Numbered from the stretch's first letter, positions 35,736 through 47,845 are shown. The stretch is 64,000 nucleotides of DNA from an uncultured Halomonas sp. (GCF_947493865.1 NZ_CANLTC010000011.1:51075-115074), one strand, 5' to 3'. The notes: generated by a model from the letters alone, not told the origin. Numbers and translations are program-made.

Positions 35736-36236
35736 TTACCCCGCGATCTCTTCGACGGACAAGCCACGCTTGGCGGCGATGTCATCCGGAGCCTGCATGG
35801 AGGAAAGACCATTGATGGTCGCTCGCACCACGTTTACCGGGTTGGTGGATCCGTAACATTTGGCCAGGACGTCATGAACGCCTGCCAGTTCAAGTACGGA
35901 GCGCATGGCACCGCCGGCAATGATCCCGGTACCTTCGGAAGCAGGCTGCATGTACACCTTGGAGGCACCGTGACGGGCCTTGATCGGATACTGTAGCGTG
36001 CTGCCGCTCAGGCTGACCTTGATCATGTTGCGACGTGCCTGATCCATGGCTTTCTGAATCGCGACCGGCACTTCCCGCGCCTTGCCACGACCGAAACCCA
36101 CACGACCATTGCCATCGCCAACGACAGTCAGCGCGGTGAAACCGAAGATCCGGCCACCCTTGACCACCTTGGCGACGCGGTTGACCTGCACGAGCTTCTC
36201 TTGCAGATCACCGCTTTGCTGTTCGTTCTTCGCCAT
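35736..36236 (-). CDS. rpsE: 30S ribosomal protein S5
   Basis: 166 aa. The S5 double-stranded RNA-binding motif ([39 protein letters not shown]) is followed by the C-terminal fold with [19 protein letters not shown]5 with S4 forms the mRNA entry site. Residues where spectinomycin resistance mutations arise (around VVKGGR) look wild-type. Confidence 0.98.
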   Translation of the reverse strand: MAKNEQQSGDLQEKLVQVNRVAKVVKGGRIFGFTALTVVGDGNGRVGFGRGKAREVPVAIQKAMDQARRNMIKVSLSGSTLQYPIKARHGASKVYMQPASEGTGIIAGGAMRSVLELAGVHDVLAKCYGSTNPVNVVRATINGLSSMQAPDDIAAKRGLSVEEIAG

Positions 36237-36247
36237 CGTAAAACCCT

Positions 36248-36598
36248 TTAGAATTCCAGGCCGCCTTCACGTGCGGCGTCCGCCAGGGCCTTGACTCGAC
36301 CGTGGTACTTGAACCCGGCGCGGTCGAAGGCAACTTGTTTGATGCCCGCTTCCTTGGCACGTTCGGCAATCAATGCGCCCACCTTGGCTGCAGCACCCGC
36401 ATTACCGGTGCCGCCCTCGCGCAGTGTCTTGTCCAGCGTAGAGGCACTGGCCAGCACCTTATCGCCCTGGGGCGAAATCACCTGCGCATAGATATGGCGC
36501 GGGGTACGGTTGACACACAGGCGGTACACGCCCTGCTCGCGGATCTTGGCGCGAGCGCGGCGGGCACGACGGAGACGAGATTCTTTCTTCGCGTTCAT
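36248..36598 (-). CDS. rplR: 50S ribosomal protein L18
   Basis: 116 aa, starting [20 protein letters not shown] and ending [26 protein letters not shown]. It binds 5S rRNA in the central protuberance. Eleven nt before rpsE. Confidence 0.98.
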   Translation of the reverse strand: MNAKKESRLRRARRARAKIREQGVYRLCVNRTPRHIYAQVISPQGDKVLASASTLDKTLREGGTGNAGAAAKVGALIAERAKEAGIKQVAFDRAGFKYHGRVKALADAAREGGLEF

Positions 36599-36607
36599 AA
36601 CCCTGCC

Positions 36608-37138
36608 TTACTTCTTCTTGGCTTCTTTACGGCGGACCTGTTCATCACTATACCGAACACCCTTGCCCTTATAGGGTTCGGGGGGACGGAAAGCTCGAAT
36701 TTCCGCGGCGACCTGACCGAGCTGCTGCTTATCGGCGCTTTTCAGCACGATGACGGTATTCTTCGGCGTTTCCACCGAAACACCTTCGGGCAGCGTGTAC
36801 TCGACCGGGTGAGAGAAGCCCAATGTCAAGTTTAGCGTCTTGCCATTTGCCTGGGCACGATAGCCGACGCCGTTGATTTCGAGGGATCTGGTAAAACCCT
36901 CGGATACACCAGTCACCATATTCTGGACCAGTGCACGAGTGGTGCCAGCCATTGCCCAACTCTTGGCTTTCTCGCTCGGATTGAAGGTCAGTTGGCCATC
37001 TTCCTGACCGATCACCACATCAGGATGAACAGTCATACCAAGCGTGCCCTGGCCACCTTTGACGGTGAACTGATCGCCGTCTAGCTTGGTCTCGACGCCG
37101 TTGGGCAATTTAACTGGATACTTGGCTATGCGGGACAT
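36608..37138 (-). CDS. rplF: 50S ribosomal protein L6
   Basis: 176 aa with two L6 domains and the C-terminal signature [24 protein letters not shown]. It binds 23S rRNA at the base of the L7/L12 stalk. Spc operon. Confidence 0.98.
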   Translation of the reverse strand: MSRIAKYPVKLPNGVETKLDGDQFTVKGGQGTLGMTVHPDVVIGQEDGQLTFNPSEKAKSWAMAGTTRALVQNMVTGVSEGFTRSLEINGVGYRAQANGKTLNLTLGFSHPVEYTLPEGVSVETPKNTVIVLKSADKQQLGQVAAEIRAFRPPEPYKGKGVRYSDEQVRRKEAKKK

Positions 37139-37147
37139 TCGTCACTC

Positions 37148-37540
37148 CTAGAATACGGTGCAGATGACTTCGCCGCCAACACCAGCCTGGCGTGCCGCAC
37201 GATCGGTCATCACGCCCTGGGAGGTGGTTACGATCGCAACACCTAGACCATCCGCGACTTTTGGCAGCTCGCCCTTACCTTTGTAAATACGCAGGGAAGG
37301 TTTGGAAACTCGCTGAATGTGCTCGATGACCGGCTTACCTTCAAAATACTTGAGGGTGACGGACAGCTCGGGCTTCACGCCTTCAGCGACAGCAAAGTCG
37401 TTGATGTAGCCTTCTTGCTTCAGCACGCGGGCCACTTCCACCTTGAGCTTGGAAGACGGCATGGAAACCGCTTCCTTGGTGGCCATCTGCGCGTTACGGA
37501 TACGGGTGAACATATCCGCCAACGTATCTTGCATACTCAT
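37148..37540 (-). CDS. rpsH: 30S ribosomal protein S8
   Basis: 130 aa, starting [20 protein letters not shown] and ending GEVICTVF, with the RNA-binding signature [17 protein letters not shown]. In enterics S8 also represses the spc operon at rplE. Whether that site exists here was not determined. Confidence 0.98.
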   Translation of the reverse strand: MSMQDTLADMFTRIRNAQMATKEAVSMPSSKLKVEVARVLKQEGYINDFAVAEGVKPELSVTLKYFEGKPVIEHIQRVSKPSLRIYKGKGELPKVADGLGVAIVTTSQGVMTDRAARQAGVGGEVICTVF

Positions 37541-37570
37541 TACGTTACGCTCCTGATTCTCGACGTGGCG

Positions 37571-37876
37571 TTACCAGCTGGACTTCTTGAGCCCAGGGAC
37601 GTCGCCACGCATCGCGGCTTCGCGCAACTTGTTGCGGCCCAGCCCGAATTTGTTGTAGAAGCCGTGAGGACGACCCGTGATACGACACCGGTTGGTGCGT
37701 CGAACCGGGCTTGAATCCCGCGGCAACGACTGCAACTTCAGCTGAGCATCGAAATGCTCTTCGTCAGAAGCGTTGACGTCATGAATGATGGCTTTGAGCT
37801 CTGCACGCTTGGCGGCATATTTCTCGACCAGCTTCGCGCGCTTGAGCTCTCGCTCGATCATGCTTTTCTTTGCCAT
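37571..37876 (-). CDS. rpsN: 30S ribosomal protein S14
   Basis: 101 aa, the long zinc-free form (no CxxC pairs), with the C-terminal signature [26 protein letters not shown]. It sits in the 30S head. Spc operon, between rplE and rpsH. Confidence 0.98.
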   Translation of the reverse strand: MAKKSMIERELKRAKLVEKYAAKRAELKAIIHDVNASDEEHFDAQLKLQSLPRDSSPVRRTNRCRITGRPHGFYNKFGLGRNKLREAAMRGDVPGLKKSSW

Positions 37877-37886
37877 GATGCTACCC

Positions 37887-38426
37887 TTATTTCTTGAACG
37901 GGAAGTTCAGCGCGCTCAGCAGAGCACGACCTTCTTCATCGCTGGTGGCAGTCGTGGTGATCGTTACATCCAGCCCGCGAATCCGATCGATTTTATCATA
38001 CTCGAGCTCGGGGAAGATGATCTGTTCACGCACACCCATTGAGTAGTTGCCACGCCCATCGAAGGATTTCGGGTTGAGACCACGGAAGTCCCGTACCCGA
38101 GGAATCGCGATGTTTACCAAGCGATCCAGAAAATCCCACATGCGCTCGCTACGCAAGGTGACCTTGATGCCGATCGGCCATCCTTCGCGGACCTTGAAGC
38201 CAGCGATGGATTTGCGCGCCTTGGTGACCACCGGCTTCTGGCCGGAGAGCTTTTCCATGTCGGCAACCGCGTTGTCGATCAGCTTTTTATCGCTGGTCGC
38301 CTCGCCGATACCCATGTTGAGGGTCACCTTGGTGATCCGTGGCACCTGCATCACATTGGCATAGCTGAACTGCTCTCTGAGCCCTGCCATTACTTCGTTT
38401 TGATAACGTTCTTTCAAGTTCGCCAT
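37887..38426 (-). CDS. rplE: 50S ribosomal protein L5
   Basis: 179 aa, starting [20 protein letters not shown], with [14 protein letters not shown]. It binds 5S rRNA and contacts P-site tRNA. Confidence 0.98.
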   Translation of the reverse strand: MANLKERYQNEVMAGLREQFSYANVMQVPRITKVTLNMGIGEATSDKKLIDNAVADMEKLSGQKPVVTKARKSIAGFKVREGWPIGIKVTLRSERMWDFLDRLVNIAIPRVRDFRGLNPKSFDGRGNYSMGVREQIIFPELEYDKIDRIRGLDVTITTTATSDEEGRALLSALNFPFKK

Positions 38427-38444
38427 TTTGCTACCCGACTCGCG

Positions 38445-38762
38445 TTAGGCGTCGATCTGCTTCTGCGTCGACTTGTAGATACGTACCTTGGTACCGTCTT
38501 CCGATATCTGGAAGCCGACGCGATCCGCTTTGCCGGTCTCCGAATTGAAGATAGCCACGTTGGACGCGTGAATCGGAGCCTCGCGCTCGACGATACCCCC
38601 CTGGTTGCCCGCCATGGGGTTGGGCTTGGTGTGACGCTTTATCATATTCACACCGGACACGACGTAGCGGCTGTTCTGAAGAACCCGCTTGATCGTGCCA
38701 CGCTTGCCCTTGTCCTTGCCGGCAATGACGATCACTTCATCGTCACGTTTGATCTTTTGCAT
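38445..38762 (-). CDS. rplX: 50S ribosomal protein L24
   Basis: 105 aa with the KOW motif near the start ([25 protein letters not shown]). An early 50S assembly initiator. It lies 14 nt after rplN. Confidence 0.98.
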   Translation of the reverse strand: MQKIKRDDEVIVIAGKDKGKRGTIKRVLQNSRYVVSGVNMIKRHTKPNPMAGNQGGIVEREAPIHASNVAIFNSETGKADRVGFQISEDGTKVRIYKSTQKQIDA

Positions 38763-38776
38763 ATCCGCCTCGCTCC

Positions 38777-39148
38777 TTACAGCACTTCAGGCGCCAAGGA
38801 AATGATCTTCATGAACTTTTCGTTGCGTAGCTCACGAGTTACCGGTCCGAAGATACGGGTTCCGATTGGCTGTTCGTTGGTGTTGTTCAACAGAACTGCC
38901 GCATTTCCGTCGAAGCGAATCAGCGATCCGTCTGGTCGACGGACGCCACTCCGGGTACGGACAACCACTGCTTTCATGACCTGGCCTTTCTTGACCTTGC
39001 CACGTGGAATGGCTTCCTTAACCGTCACCTTGATGATGTCACCAACGCGGGCGTAACGGCGGTGAGAACCGCCCAGCACCTTGATGCATTGCACCCGGCG
39101 CGCGCCGCTGTTGTCGGCGACATCCAGCATTGTCTGTGTCTGAATCAT
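38777..39148 (-). CDS. rplN: 50S ribosomal protein L14
   Basis: About 122 residues, starting [20 protein letters not shown], the family N-terminus, and ending [12 protein letters not shown]. First gene of the spc operon in the standard order; 54 bp separate it from rpsQ and probably include the spc promoter, which I could not pin down. Confidence 0.98.
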   Translation of the reverse strand: MIQTQTMLDVADNSGARRVQCIKVLGGSHRRYARVGDIIKVTVKEAIPRGKVKKGQVMKAVVVRTRSGVRRPDGSLIRFDGNAAVLLNNTNEQPIGTRIFGPVTRELRNEKFMKIISLAPEVL

Positions 39149-39202
39149 CGGTTTTCTCCAAACCTAATCTGGCCACACTGATTGCAAAGTATGTCGTCGA
39201 AC

Positions 39203-39463
39203 TCAGCCACGGGACTGTTCGACCACCTCGACCAGTGTCCAGGACTTTTTCTTCGACAGCGGGCGGCACTCCTCGATGGAAACCGTATCGCCCTGCTTCG
39301 CCTGGTTCGCCTCGTCATGGGCGTGCAGCTTGGTGGAGCGCTTAACGTATTTGCCATAGATCGGATGACGCTCGCGGCGCTCGATCATTACGACGATGGA
39401 CTTGTCCATCTTGTCGCTCACTACCCTGCCGGTGAGCGTACGGGCTTTCTTTTCCTCGGCCAT
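39203..39463 (-). CDS. rpsQ: 30S ribosomal protein S17
   Basis: 86 aa with [20 protein letters not shown] and [25 protein letters not shown], the family core. Last gene of the S10 operon; one nt separates it from rpmC. Confidence 0.98.
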   Translation of the reverse strand: MAEEKKARTLTGRVVSDKMDKSIVVMIERRERHPIYGKYVKRSTKLHAHDEANQAKQGDTVSIEECRPLSKKKSWTLVEVVEQSRG

Positions 39464-39464
39464 C

Positions 39465-39659
39465 TCAGTTACCTGCCTTCTCGTTGAGCACCGTCTTCAC
39501 GCGGGCGATATCCCGGCGCACCTGCTTGAGCAGATGGGTCTGGCTCAATTGGCCGGTAGCCTTCTGCATGCGCAGGTTGAACTGCTCGCGAAGGAGCTCG
39601 AAAAGCTGCTCCTGCAGTGCATCAGCCGACTTCTCGCGAATTTCCTGAGCTTTCATCAC
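39465..39659 (-). CDS. rpmC: 50S ribosomal protein L29
   Basis: 64 aa, helical, containing [17 protein letters not shown] and ending [17 protein letters not shown]. It lies by the tunnel exit, where trigger factor and SRP dock. It overlaps rplP by 4 nt. Confidence 0.97.
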   Translation of the reverse strand: MMKAQEIREKSADALQEQLFELLREQFNLRMQKATGQLSQTHLLKQVRRDIARVKTVLNEKAGN

Positions 39660-40069
39660 ATCACCGTCCGTTTCACAAAGGTGGTGGAGACGGGCATCTT
39701 GCGTGCTGCAAGAGTGAACGCCTCACGCGCCAGCTCTTCAGAAACGCCCTCGATTTCATAAAGCACTCTGCCGGGCTGGATCTGCGCGACCCAGTATTCG
39801 ACGGAGCCTTTACCCTTACCCATCCGGACTTCGAGTGGCTTCTCGGTGATCGGCTTGTCTGGAAACACGCGGATCCAGATCTTGCCGCCACGCTTGACGT
39901 GACGTGTGATGGCACGGCGTCCCGCCTCGATCTGACGCGCGGTGATACGGCCACGACCAACCGCCTTGAGACCATACTCACCGAAGCTCACCTTGCTTCC
40001 GCGATGTGCCAGACCGCGATTGCGGCCCTTCATCATCTTGCGGAATTTCATACGCTTGGGTTGCAACAT
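39656..40069 (-). CDS. rplP: 50S ribosomal protein L16
   Basis: 137 aa, starting [20 protein letters not shown], with [29 protein letters not shown]. It helps place the A-site tRNA. It overlaps rpmC by 4 nt. Confidence 0.98.
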   Translation of the reverse strand: MLQPKRMKFRKMMKGRNRGLAHRGSKVSFGEYGLKAVGRGRITARQIEAGRRAITRHVKRGGKIWIRVFPDKPITEKPLEVRMGKGKGSVEYWVAQIQPGRVLYEIEGVSEELAREAFTLAARKMPVSTTFVKRTVM

Positions 40070-40084
40070 CGACTACATCTCCCC

Positions 40085-40786
40085 TTACTTGGAACCTTTC
40101 TTCTTGGGTGCGGGCTGGCTCTGCGGTTGCTTCTGCTTAGCACGCACCTCTTCGATGCCCCCGAGGATTTCACCCTTGAAGACCCACACCTTGACACCAA
40201 TGACGCCATAGGTGGTGTGTGCTTCGTAGGTGGCGTAGTCAATGTCCGCACGCAGGGTGTGCAGCGGCACACGGCCTTCGCGGTACCACTCGGTGCGCGC
40301 AATTTCCGCACCCCCAAGACGACCGGACAACTGAATCTTGATCCCGCCAGCGCCTAAACGCATGGCATTTTGGACCGCTCGCTTCATGGCACGACGAAAC
40401 ATGACTCGACGCTCGAGCTGACCAGCCACGTTTTGAGCTACAAGCGTCGCATCGAGTTCGGGCTTACGCACTTCTTCGATGTTGACGTGTACCGGAACAC
40501 CCATCATGTCGGCCACGTCACGACGCAGGCGATCGACATCCTCGCCCTTCTTGCCGATCACGATCCCCGGACGCGCCGTATGAATGGTGATCCGAGCATT
40601 GTTCGCGGGACGCTCGATAGTGATACGACTCACGGAAGCATTCTTGAGACGCTGCTCCAGGAAACGACGCACTTCGAGATCGTTGTTCAGTTTGTCGGCA
40701 TAAGCACCGCGCTCGGCATACCAGACCGATGTATGGTCCTTGACGATACCCAGCCGAATACCTGTCGGATGTACTTTCTGACCCAT
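40085..40786 (-). CDS. rpsC: 30S ribosomal protein S3
   Basis: 233 aa. The KH domain ([25 protein letters not shown]) is near residues 60-85, and the C-terminal domain includes [33 protein letters not shown] 40786 ([14 protein letters not shown]) is the family start. The short Lys/Gln/Pro tail ([17 protein letters not shown]) varies between species. Confidence 0.98.
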   Translation of the reverse strand: MGQKVHPTGIRLGIVKDHTSVWYAERGAYADKLNNDLEVRRFLEQRLKNASVSRITIERPANNARITIHTARPGIVIGKKGEDVDRLRRDVADMMGVPVHVNIEEVRKPELDATLVAQNVAGQLERRVMFRRAMKRAVQNAMRLGAGGIKIQLSGRLGGAEIARTEWYREGRVPLHTLRADIDYATYEAHTTYGVIGVKVWVFKGEILGGIEEVRAKQKQPQSQPAPKKKGSK

Positions 40787-40797
40787 GTGGTCGACTC

Positions 40798-41130
40798 CTA
40801 CTTCTCGGCTACCTTGACGGTGATATGGCAAGTACGCTTCAAAATGCGATCCGCACGGCCCTTGGCACGCGGCTGAATACGCTTGAGCGTCATGCCTTCA
40901 TCGACACAGATGGTCGAGACGCGCAGCTCATCGATGTCCATGCCGTTATTTTCTTCCGCGTTCGCAATGGCGGACTGAAGCGTCTTCTTGACCAGTTTAG
41001 CCGCCTTCTTCGGTGAGAAGGTCAGCAGATCGAGCGCTTCAGCGACCGGCTTACCGCGCACCAGATCAGCCACCAAACGGGCCTTCTGGGCGGATAAACG
41101 AGCGCCACGCAGCTTAGCTGTGACTTCCAT
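40798..41130 (-). CDS. rplV: 50S ribosomal protein L22
   Basis: 110 aa, starting [20 protein letters not shown]. The beta-hairpin ([22 protein letters not shown]) reaches into the exit tunnel. No insertion or deletion of the type linked to macrolide resistance is apparent. Confidence 0.98.
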   Translation of the reverse strand: MEVTAKLRGARLSAQKARLVADLVRGKPVAEALDLLTFSPKKAAKLVKKTLQSAIANAEENNGMDIDELRVSTICVDEGMTLKRIQPRAKGRADRILKRTCHITVKVAEK

Positions 41131-41147
41131 CTCTAATCCTCTCTGGC

Positions 41148-41423
41148 TTACCGTTTGGCTTTTCTGTCCGCCGCATGGCCGCGATAGGTGCGGGTGGCAG
41201 CGAATTCGCCCAGCTTGTGGCCAACCATTTCCTCGGAAACATGCACCGGGACGTGTTGGCGACCGTTATGGACGGCAATGGTGAGCCCGACCATGTTGGG
41301 CAGGATCATGGAACGACGCGACCAGGTCTTGATCGGTTTGCGGTCGTTCTTTTCCACTGCAGTCTCAACCTTCTTCAGCAGATGAAGGTCAATGAAAGGA
41401 CCTTTCTTCAGTGAACGTGGCAC
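41148..41423 (-). CDS. rpsS: 30S ribosomal protein S19
   Basis: 91 aa, starting [20 protein letters not shown] and ending [16 protein letters not shown]. It pairs with S13 in the 30S head. Confidence 0.98.
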   Translation of the reverse strand: MPRSLKKGPFIDLHLLKKVETAVEKNDRKPIKTWSRRSMILPNMVGLTIAVHNGRQHVPVHVSEEMVGHKLGEFAATRTYRGHAADRKAKR

Positions 41424-41456
41424 AGCCGTTACCTCTTGATATCTAGACTTTTAATC

Positions 41457-42287
41457 TCAGTTCCGAAGCTTGCGGCGACGGATGATGAGCTTGTCAGTGC
41501 GCTTGTTCTTACGGGTCTTGTAACCCTTGGTAGGAACACCCCACGGCGTTACCGGATGACGACCGCCACTAGTGCGGCCCTCACCACCCCCATGAGGGTG
41601 ATCCACCGGGTTCATGGCGACACCGCGAACGGTTGGGCGTACACCGCGCCAGCGCTTGGCACCGGCCTTGCCCAACTGACGCAGGCTGTGCTCTGAATTG
41701 CTTACTTCACCCAGGGTTGCGCGACATTCGGCAAGAATTCTACGTGTCTCGCCGGAGCGAAGACGTAGCGTTGCGTAATTGCCTTCCCGCGCCACCAACT
41801 GGGCACTAGTACCCGCGCTGCGAGCGATCTGCGCGCCCTTGCCGGGCTTGAGCTCGATGCAATGCACGGTAGAACCCACCGGGATGTTGCGCAGCGGCAG
41901 GGCATTACCCTTCTTGATCGCCGCATTGACACCGGACTCGAGCACGTCGCCGGCACTTACGCCCTTGGGTGCGATGACGTAACGACGCTCACCGTCCTTG
42001 TACTTCAGCAGTGCAATGTGCGCGCTACGGTTCGGATCGTACTCAAGACGCTCGACAACGGCAGGGATGCCATCCTTGATTCGCTTGAAATCGATCAGAC
42101 GATAATGGTGCCGATGACCACCGCCAACGTGACGAGTGGTGATGCGCCCATGATTATTGCGTCCACCGGACTTGGACTGCTTCTCCACTAGCGCGGCATG
42201 CGGCCGCCCCTTATGGAGATCTTCGCCGACAACCTTGACCAGGTGGCGACGACCGGCGGATGTTGGTTTGGTCTTAACTACTGCCAT
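41457..42287 (-). CDS. rplB: 50S ribosomal protein L2
   Basis: 276 aa. The signature [29 protein letters not shown] near residues 222-250 contains the histidine near the peptidyl transferase centre (HPHGGGE). It binds domain IV of 23S rRNA. S10 operon. Confidence 0.98.
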   Translation of the reverse strand: MAVVKTKPTSAGRRHLVKVVGEDLHKGRPHAALVEKQSKSGGRNNHGRITTRHVGGGHRHHYRLIDFKRIKDGIPAVVERLEYDPNRSAHIALLKYKDGERRYVIAPKGVSAGDVLESGVNAAIKKGNALPLRNIPVGSTVHCIELKPGKGAQIARSAGTSAQLVAREGNYATLRLRSGETRRILAECRATLGEVSNSEHSLRQLGKAGAKRWRGVRPTVRGVAMNPVDHPHGGGEGRTSGGRHPVTPWGVPTKGYKTRKNKRTDKLIIRRRKLRN

Positions 42288-42303
42288 GATCCTTGCTCCT
42301 GCC

Positions 42304-42600
42304 TTATTCGACGCCAGAGAAGTCTTCGAGGGTCTCGCCCGCGGCCAGCGTCACGTAGGCCTTGCGATACCCCTTGCGCAAGCCCGTGCCATGCGCAGTA
42401 CGCTTGGTCTTGCCCTTCATGTTCAGGACTTGCACGCGATCGACCTTCTTGTCGAAGAGAGCTTCGACGGCTTTCTTGATCTCGGGCTTGGTCGCGTCCC
42501 TGGCCACCTGGAACACATACTGATTGTTCTCGGCGGCAAATGCGGCTTTCTCGGTCATATGTGGCCCGAGCAGAACCTTGAATACGCGCTCCTGGTTCAT
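42304..42600 (-). CDS. rplW: 50S ribosomal protein L23
   Basis: 98 aa, starting [20 protein letters not shown], with the RNA-binding signature [24 protein letters not shown]. It is a docking site for trigger factor and SRP at the tunnel exit. It overlaps rplD by 4 nt. Confidence 0.98.
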   Translation of the reverse strand: MNQERVFKVLLGPHMTEKAAFAAENNQYVFQVARDATKPEIKKAVEALFDKKVDRVQVLNMKGKTKRTAHGTGLRKGYRKAYVTLAAGETLEDFSGVE

Positions 42601-43205
42601 GCCAGCTTCTCCTCGAATTTACGCAGAGCTGAGACCGTGACCAACACCTTGTCAAAAGCGACTAGACGCACTGGATCAGCGGCGGCGACATTGACCACGT
42701 CCACATGGGGATTATTGCGCGCGGCCAGGTAAAGCTTCTCGTCAATCTCATCGGTCACGATCAACACTTTCTCTAGATCGAGTTCCTTAAGCTTACCGAC
42801 CAGTTGCTTGGTCTTGGGCGAATCAACGACGAACTCTTCGACTGCTACCAGGCGATCCTGACGCACCAACTCTGAAAGAATCGAGCGCATTGCCGCACGA
42901 TACATCTTGCGATTGACCTTCTGGGTATAGTCCTGAGGACGTGCTGCAAAGGTGACACCGCCACTGCGCCACAACGGCGAGCGTATAGTGCCGGCACGAG
43001 CACGACCGGTACCCTTCTGACGCCAAGGCTTCTTGCCACCACCACTCACTTCGGAGCGCGTCTTCTGAGCACGCGTACCTTGGCGACCGGCAGCCAGATA
43101 GGCAGTCACGACTTGATGCACTAGTGCTTCATTGAACTCTTTACCGAAAGTGGCGTCGGCGATTTCGACGGTGCCGGCGCTAGCACCTGCAAGATTGAGA
43201 TTCAT
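42597..43205 (-). CDS. rplD: 50S ribosomal protein L4
   Basis: 202 aa with the extended loop ([25 protein letters not shown]) that lines the exit tunnel. In E. coli L4 also represses its own operon through the long S10 leader; that leader seems absent here (see the S10 promoter). Confidence 0.98.
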   Translation of the reverse strand: MNLNLAGASAGTVEIADATFGKEFNEALVHQVVTAYLAAGRQGTRAQKTRSEVSGGGKKPWRQKGTGRARAGTIRSPLWRSGGVTFAARPQDYTQKVNRKMYRAAMRSILSELVRQDRLVAVEEFVVDSPKTKQLVGKLKELDLEKVLIVTDEIDEKLYLAARNNPHVDVVNVAAADPVRLVAFDKVLVTVSALRKFEEKLA

Positions 43206-43218
43206 TAATCCTTACCCC

Positions 43219-43857
43219 TCAGCGAGCTTTGACGGCACGACGAACGATCACATCGCCACCCGGTGCACCGGGCACGGCGCCTTTGACCAGAAGCAGATTG
43301 CGTTCGGTATCGACACGGACGACTTCCAAGCTCTGGACGGTGACACGCGCGTTGCCAAGTTGGCCTGCCATCTTCTTGCCCTTGAAAACACGTCCAGGCG
43401 TCTGGCACATACCAATGGAACCCGGCGCACGATGCGACAGAGAGTTACCGTGGGTCATGTCCTGGGTACGGAAGTTCCAACGCTTGACGGCGCCTTGGAA
43501 GCCCTTGCCCTTGGAGGTGCCGGTCACATCGATCTTTTGACCAGCTTCAAAGAGGGATACAGTGAATTCGCCACCCACCTCAGGAATGTCATCGCTTTCA
43601 GCCAAGCGAAATTCCATCAGCGAACGACCAGCCTCGATACCTGCCTTGGCATACTGGCCTGCGGCCGCCTTGGTCAGGTGTTTGGCTTTGCGGGAACCGG
43701 TTGTGACCTGTACCGCACGATACCCATCAGACTCAAGCGTCTTGACGAGCGTCACGCGATTGGGCTCAACCTCGATAACGGTTACGGGCACGGAAGTGCC
43801 ATCTTCGGTGAAAACACGGGTCATGCCGCTTTTTCTACCGACTAAACCGATAGTCAT
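43219..43857 (-). CDS. rplC: 50S ribosomal protein L3
   Basis: 212 aa. Starts [20 protein letters not shown]; the central loop [46 protein letters not shown] reaches the peptidyl transferase centre and contains the glutamine that PrmB methylates in relatives. 148 bp separate it from rpsJ, an unusually wide gap within this operon. Confidence 0.98.
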   Translation of the reverse strand: MTIGLVGRKSGMTRVFTEDGTSVPVTVIEVEPNRVTLVKTLESDGYRAVQVTTGSRKAKHLTKAAAGQYAKAGIEAGRSLMEFRLAESDDIPEVGGEFTVSLFEAGQKIDVTGTSKGKGFQGAVKRWNFRTQDMTHGNSLSHRAPGSIGMCQTPGRVFKGKKMAGQLGNARVTVQSLEVVRVDTERNLLLVKGAVPGAPGGDVIVRRAVKAR

Positions 43858-44005
43858 GTTCAGTCTCCTTTAGTGTACGGGGCTATCACCCGCTATGGCT
43901 GCCCTTTCCAGAGCATTCCACTAGCACATTGTATGGCGCCATCTCGGCGTGGCGGCAACTGCTTCAATCTGAGATATAGCAGGCTACCGCAAGTGACTAG
44001 TGTGA

Positions 44006-44317
44006 TTAATCAAGCTTGATCTGGACGTCCACGCCAGCGGCGAGGTCGAGTTTCATCAGCGCATCGACGGTCTTTTCCGTCGGCTCGACGATGTCTAGCA
44101 CACGCTTATGAGTGCGGATTTCGTATTGATCCCGCGCGTCCTTGTTGACGTGCGGTGAAATCAGCACTGTATAGCGCTCACGATTGGTCGGCAGCGGGAT
44201 CGGCCCCCGTACCTGAGCACCAGTACGCTTCGCGGTATCCACGATTTCTTGAGCGGACTGATCGATCAAGCGATGGTCGAAGGCTTTCAACCGAATGCGA
44301 ATCTTCTGGTTCTGCAT
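44006..44317 (-). CDS. rpsJ: 30S ribosomal protein S10 (NusE)
   Basis: 103 aa, starting [26 protein letters not shown]. It also acts as NusE in antitermination with NusB and contacts NusG. ATG 44317 is the family start. The promoter lies about 64 bp upstream. Confidence 0.98.
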   Translation of the reverse strand: MQNQKIRIRLKAFDHRLIDQSAQEIVDTAKRTGAQVRGPIPLPTNRERYTVLISPHVNKDARDQYEIRTHKRVLDIVEPTEKTVDALMKLDLAAGVDVQIKLD

Positions 44318-44380
44318 TAGCCTGAACTCCAATGGATGACGACAGCGCGAGCCGTCTACCCACGCATTTAAAGGATGCGA

Positions 44381-44409
44381 ATTATAGACATGCTTGAAAC
44401 GAGAGTCAA
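44381..44409 (-). promoter_or_regulatory. S10 operon promoter
   Basis: On the minus strand TTGACT (44404-44409), a 17-bp spacer and TATAAT (44381-44386) form a near-consensus sigma-70 promoter. Transcription would begin near 44374, leaving a leader of about 57 nt before rpsJ. That is too short for the L4-responsive attenuator of the E. coli S10 leader (about 170 nt). Confidence 0.85.
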
Positions 44410-44420
44410 ACATGATATAG

Positions 44421-44449
44421 AAAAAGGGGCTCCTCATGGAGCCCCTTTC
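44421..44449 (-). terminator. Intrinsic terminator after tuf
   Basis: On the minus strand an AAAGGGGCTCC-ATGA-GGAGCCCCTTTTT hairpin lies 21 bp after the tuf stop. It separates the str operon from the S10 promoter directly downstream. Confidence 0.9.
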
Positions 44450-44469
44450 GAACTTGCAAGCGTAGCCGA

Positions 44470-45663
44470 TTACTCGACGATCTTGGCGACGACGCCAGCA
44501 CCAACGGTACGGCCACCTTCACGGATGGCAAAACGGAGACCGTCTTCCATGGCGATCGGTGCAATCAAGGTAACGACCATTTGCACGTTATCACCCGGCA
44601 TGACCATCTCGACGCCTTCCGGCAGTTCACAAGTACCGGTTACATCAGTGGTACGGAAGTAGAACTGCGGACGATAGCCCTTGAAGAACGGCGTGTGACG
44701 ACCGCCCTCTTCCTTGGACAGGATGTAGACTTCAGACTCGAACTTGGTGTGCGGAGTGATCGAGCCAGGCTTGGCCAGTACCTGGCCACGCTCTACGTCA
44801 TCACGCTTGGTACCGCGCAACAGGGCACCGACGTTTTCACCAGCACGACCTTCGTCAAGCAGCTTGCGGAACATCTCGACGCCGGTGACGATGGTCTTGG
44901 TGGTGTCCTTGAGACCGACGATTTCCACTTCGTCGCCAGTCTTGACGATACCGCGCTCGACACGACCGGTAACCACGGTGCCGCGACCGGAGATAGAGAA
45001 CACATCCTCGATCGGCATCAGGAACGGCTGATCGATGGCGCGCTCCGGCTCGGGAATATAGTCGTCCAGCGCCTTGATCAGGTTGGCGACGGCGGTAGTA
45101 CCCATGCCGTTGTCGTCCTTGCCTTCAAGGGCCATCAGTGCAGAACCGATGATGATGGGCGTGTCGTCTCCCGGGAAGTCGTACTCGCTGAGGAGTTCGC
45201 GCACTTCCATCTCGACCAGTTCGAGCAACTCTTCGTCATCGACCATGTCCGCCTTGTTCAGGAACACGACGATGTAAGGCACACCAACCTGACGCGAGAG
45301 CAGGATGTGCTCGCGGGTCTGCGGCATGGGGCCATCAGCTGCCGAACATACGAGAATGGCACCATCCATCTGGGCCGCACCCGTGATCATGTTCTTGACA
45401 TAGTCGGCGTGTCCCGGGCAGTCCACGTGCGCGTAATGGCGCTCCTCGGACTGGTACTCGACGTGTGACGTCGCGATGGTGATACCACGTTCACGCTCTT
45501 CCGGGGCATTGTCGATACTGGCGAACTCGCGCCAGTCACCGCCAAACACCTCAGCGGAAACGCGGGTGAGTGCTGCGGTCAGCGTGGTCTTTCCATGGTC
45601 GACGTGACCAATGGTACCGACGTTGACATGTGGTTTGGAACGCTCAAATTTTGCCTTAGCCAC
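44470..45663 (-). CDS. tuf: Elongation factor Tu
   Basis: 397 aa. GTPase motifs [13 protein letters not shown] (near residue 19), DCPGHADY and NKADMVDD are intact. EF-Tu delivers aminoacyl-tRNA to the ribosome. Last gene of the str operon. No second tuf is found at the usual tRNA-Thr site in this window. Confidence 0.98.
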   Translation of the reverse strand: MAKAKFERSKPHVNVGTIGHVDHGKTTLTAALTRVSAEVFGGDWREFASIDNAPEERERGITIATSHVEYQSEERHYAHVDCPGHADYVKNMITGAAQMDGAILVCSAADGPMPQTREHILLSRQVGVPYIVVFLNKADMVDDEELLELVEMEVRELLSEYDFPGDDTPIIIGSALMALEGKDDNGMGTTAVANLIKALDDYIPEPERAIDQPFLMPIEDVFSISGRGTVVTGRVERGIVKTGDEVEIVGLKDTTKTIVTGVEMFRKLLDEGRAGENVGALLRGTKRDDVERGQVLAKPGSITPHTKFESEVYILSKEEGGRHTPFFKGYRPQFYFRTTDVTGTCELPEGVEMVMPGDNVQMVVTLIAPIAMEDGLRFAIREGGRTVGAGVVAKIVE

Positions 45664-45692
45664 TGCTATAACCTCTTTACGTTAGCTGACGG

Positions 45693-47813
45693 TTAACCGT
45701 TCTGATTGATGACGGCTTCGACGACGCTGGACGGCGCCTCTTCGTAATTCGCAAACTCCATGGTGTAGCTTGCGCGGCCCTGGGTCTGAGAACGCAGATC
45801 GGTGGCATAACCGAACATCTCAGCCAGCGGAACCGTGGCACGAATGATCTTGCCCATGGACGAATCATCCATACCCTGCACAAGACCACGCCGACGGTTA
45901 AGATCACCCATGACATCACCCATGAAATCCTCAGGCGTCACGACTTCAACTTTCATCACCGGCTCAAGCAGTACTGCCTTGGCCTTGCGAGCACCTTCCT
46001 TGACCGCCATGGAAGAGGCGATCCTGAACGCGGTCTCGTTGGAGTCCACGTCGTGGTAGGAACCATCGAACAGTGTAACCTTGACGTCGATCATCGGGTA
46101 ACCCGCGACGACACCATTCTTCAGCTGCTCGGCAGCCCCTTTTTCGACCGCCGGGACGTACTCCTTGGGAACCACGCCACCCACGATCTCGGACGCGAAC
46201 TTGAAGCTCATCTCCTTGTCCTCGCCCTTGTCTTCCGCCGTCAGCGGCTCGATGCGCAGATAGACGTGACCGTACTGGCCACGACCACCGGACTGACGAA
46301 CGAACTTGCCTTCCTGCTCGACGCTGCCGCGAATGGTCTCGCGGTAGGCGACCTGGGGCTTGCCAATATTGGCCTCGACCTTGAACTCGCGACGCATGCG
46401 GTCGACGATGATATCGAGGTGCAGCTCGCCCATGCCGGAAATGATGGTCTGACCTGTCTCTTCATCGGTCTTGACCTGGAAAGAAGGATCTTCCTGAGCC
46501 AGTTTACCCAGAGCAACACCCATCTTCTCCTGATCGGCCTTGGACTTCGGCTCGACGGCGACAGAAATGACCGGGTCCGGAAACTCCATACGCTCGAGCA
46601 CGATCTTGTCGTTCAGATCGCACAGGGTATCACCGGTGGTAACATCCTTGAGGCCGATACAGGCCGCGATATCGCCTGCCAGAACTTCCTTGATCTCTTC
46701 CCGTGAATTGGCATGCATCTGCACGATACGTCCCACACGCTCTTTCTTCTCCTTGACGGAGTTGAAGACGCTATCGCCAGATTTCAACACACCGGAATAG
46801 ACACGAATGAAGGTCAGCGTGCCGACGAAGGGATCGGTAGCGATCTTGAATGCCAATGCAGCAAACGGCGCGCTATCATCCGCTTCGCGCGTGGCGATAG
46901 TGCCATCTCTGTCGTCCAGCTCGCCCTCGATGGCCTTGACCTCGGTTGGCGAGGGCAGATATTCGACTACGCCATCCAGTACGGCTTGAACGCCCTTGTT
47001 CTTGAACGCCGAACCACAGGTCACCAGGACAATCTCGTTGTCCAGGGTGCGGCGACGCAAACCTGCCTTGATCTCTTCCTTGGTCAGCTCGCCTTCCTCG
47101 AGGTACTTGTCCATCAATTCCTCGGAGGCTTCGGCGGCGGCTTCGACCATCTCCTCACGGTACTTTTCGGCGGTCGCCTGAAGATCGTCAGGAATATCCA
47201 CCAGATCGTAGGTAGCACCGAAATCGGCCTCATTCCACAAGATAGCCTTCATCTCGATGAGGTCAATGACGCCCTTGAAGTCTTCTTCGGTACCCCAGTT
47301 GATTTGGATCGGCACCGTATTGGCGCCCAGACGATCCTTCAACTGATCGATGACCATGAAGAAATCCGCACCCGCACGGTCCATCTTGTTGACGAAGACC
47401 ATGCGCGGCACTTCGTACTTGTTGGCCTGGCGCCAGACGGTCTCTGTCTGCGGCTGAACGCCGGAGCTGCCGCAAAGTACGACAACGGCACCATCGAGTA
47501 CGCGCAAGGAACGCTCGACTTCAATGGTGAAGTCGACGTGGCCTGGGGTGTCGATGATATTGATGCGATGCTCATCGAACTGGTGGTTCATACCTTTCCA
47601 GAACGTGGTCACCGCTGCAGAGGTGATCGTGATCCCCCGCTCTTGCTCCTGCTCCATCCAATCCGTGGTGGAGGCCCCTTCGTGGGTCTCCCCCAGCTTG
47701 TGATTGATGCCGGTATAAAACAATACACGCTCGGTGGTCGTGGTCTTGCCGGCATCAACGTGAGCCACGATACCAATGTTGCGGTAGCGCTTGAGTGGTG
47801 TCTTACGAGCCAA
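45693..47813 (-). CDS. fusA: Elongation factor G
   Basis: 706 aa. GTPase motifs [15 protein letters not shown] (near residue 17), DTPGHVDF and [10 protein letters not shown], followed by domains II-V. It moves the ribosome along the mRNA and, with RRF, recycles it. Length matches the E. coli protein (704). Str operon, between rpsG and tuf. Confidence 0.98.
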   Translation of the reverse strand: MARKTPLKRYRNIGIVAHVDAGKTTTTERVLFYTGINHKLGETHEGASTTDWMEQEQERGITITSAAVTTFWKGMNHQFDEHRINIIDTPGHVDFTIEVERSLRVLDGAVVVLCGSSGVQPQTETVWRQANKYEVPRMVFVNKMDRAGADFFMVIDQLKDRLGANTVPIQINWGTEEDFKGVIDLIEMKAILWNEADFGATYDLVDIPDDLQATAEKYREEMVEAAAEASEELMDKYLEEGELTKEEIKAGLRRRTLDNEIVLVTCGSAFKNKGVQAVLDGVVEYLPSPTEVKAIEGELDDRDGTIATREADDSAPFAALAFKIATDPFVGTLTFIRVYSGVLKSGDSVFNSVKEKKERVGRIVQMHANSREEIKEVLAGDIAACIGLKDVTTGDTLCDLNDKIVLERMEFPDPVISVAVEPKSKADQEKMGVALGKLAQEDPSFQVKTDEETGQTIISGMGELHLDIIVDRMRREFKVEANIGKPQVAYRETIRGSVEQEGKFVRQSGGRGQYGHVYLRIEPLTAEDKGEDKEMSFKFASEIVGGVVPKEYVPAVEKGAAEQLKNGVVAGYPMIDVKVTLFDGSYHDVDSNETAFRIASSMAVKEGARKAKAVLLEPVMKVEVVTPEDFMGDVMGDLNRRRGLVQGMDDSSMGKIIRATVPLAEMFGYATDLRSQTQGRASYTMEFANYEEAPSSVVEAVINQNG

Positions 47814-47845
47814 GGTGAACTCCCCGTTGGTTAGAAGCGGTGCTT

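Noticed and set aside
44581..45468. 295-codon open frame antisense to tuf
   Set aside because: A shadow of the strongly biased tuf codons, with no ribosome site and no protein-like features.
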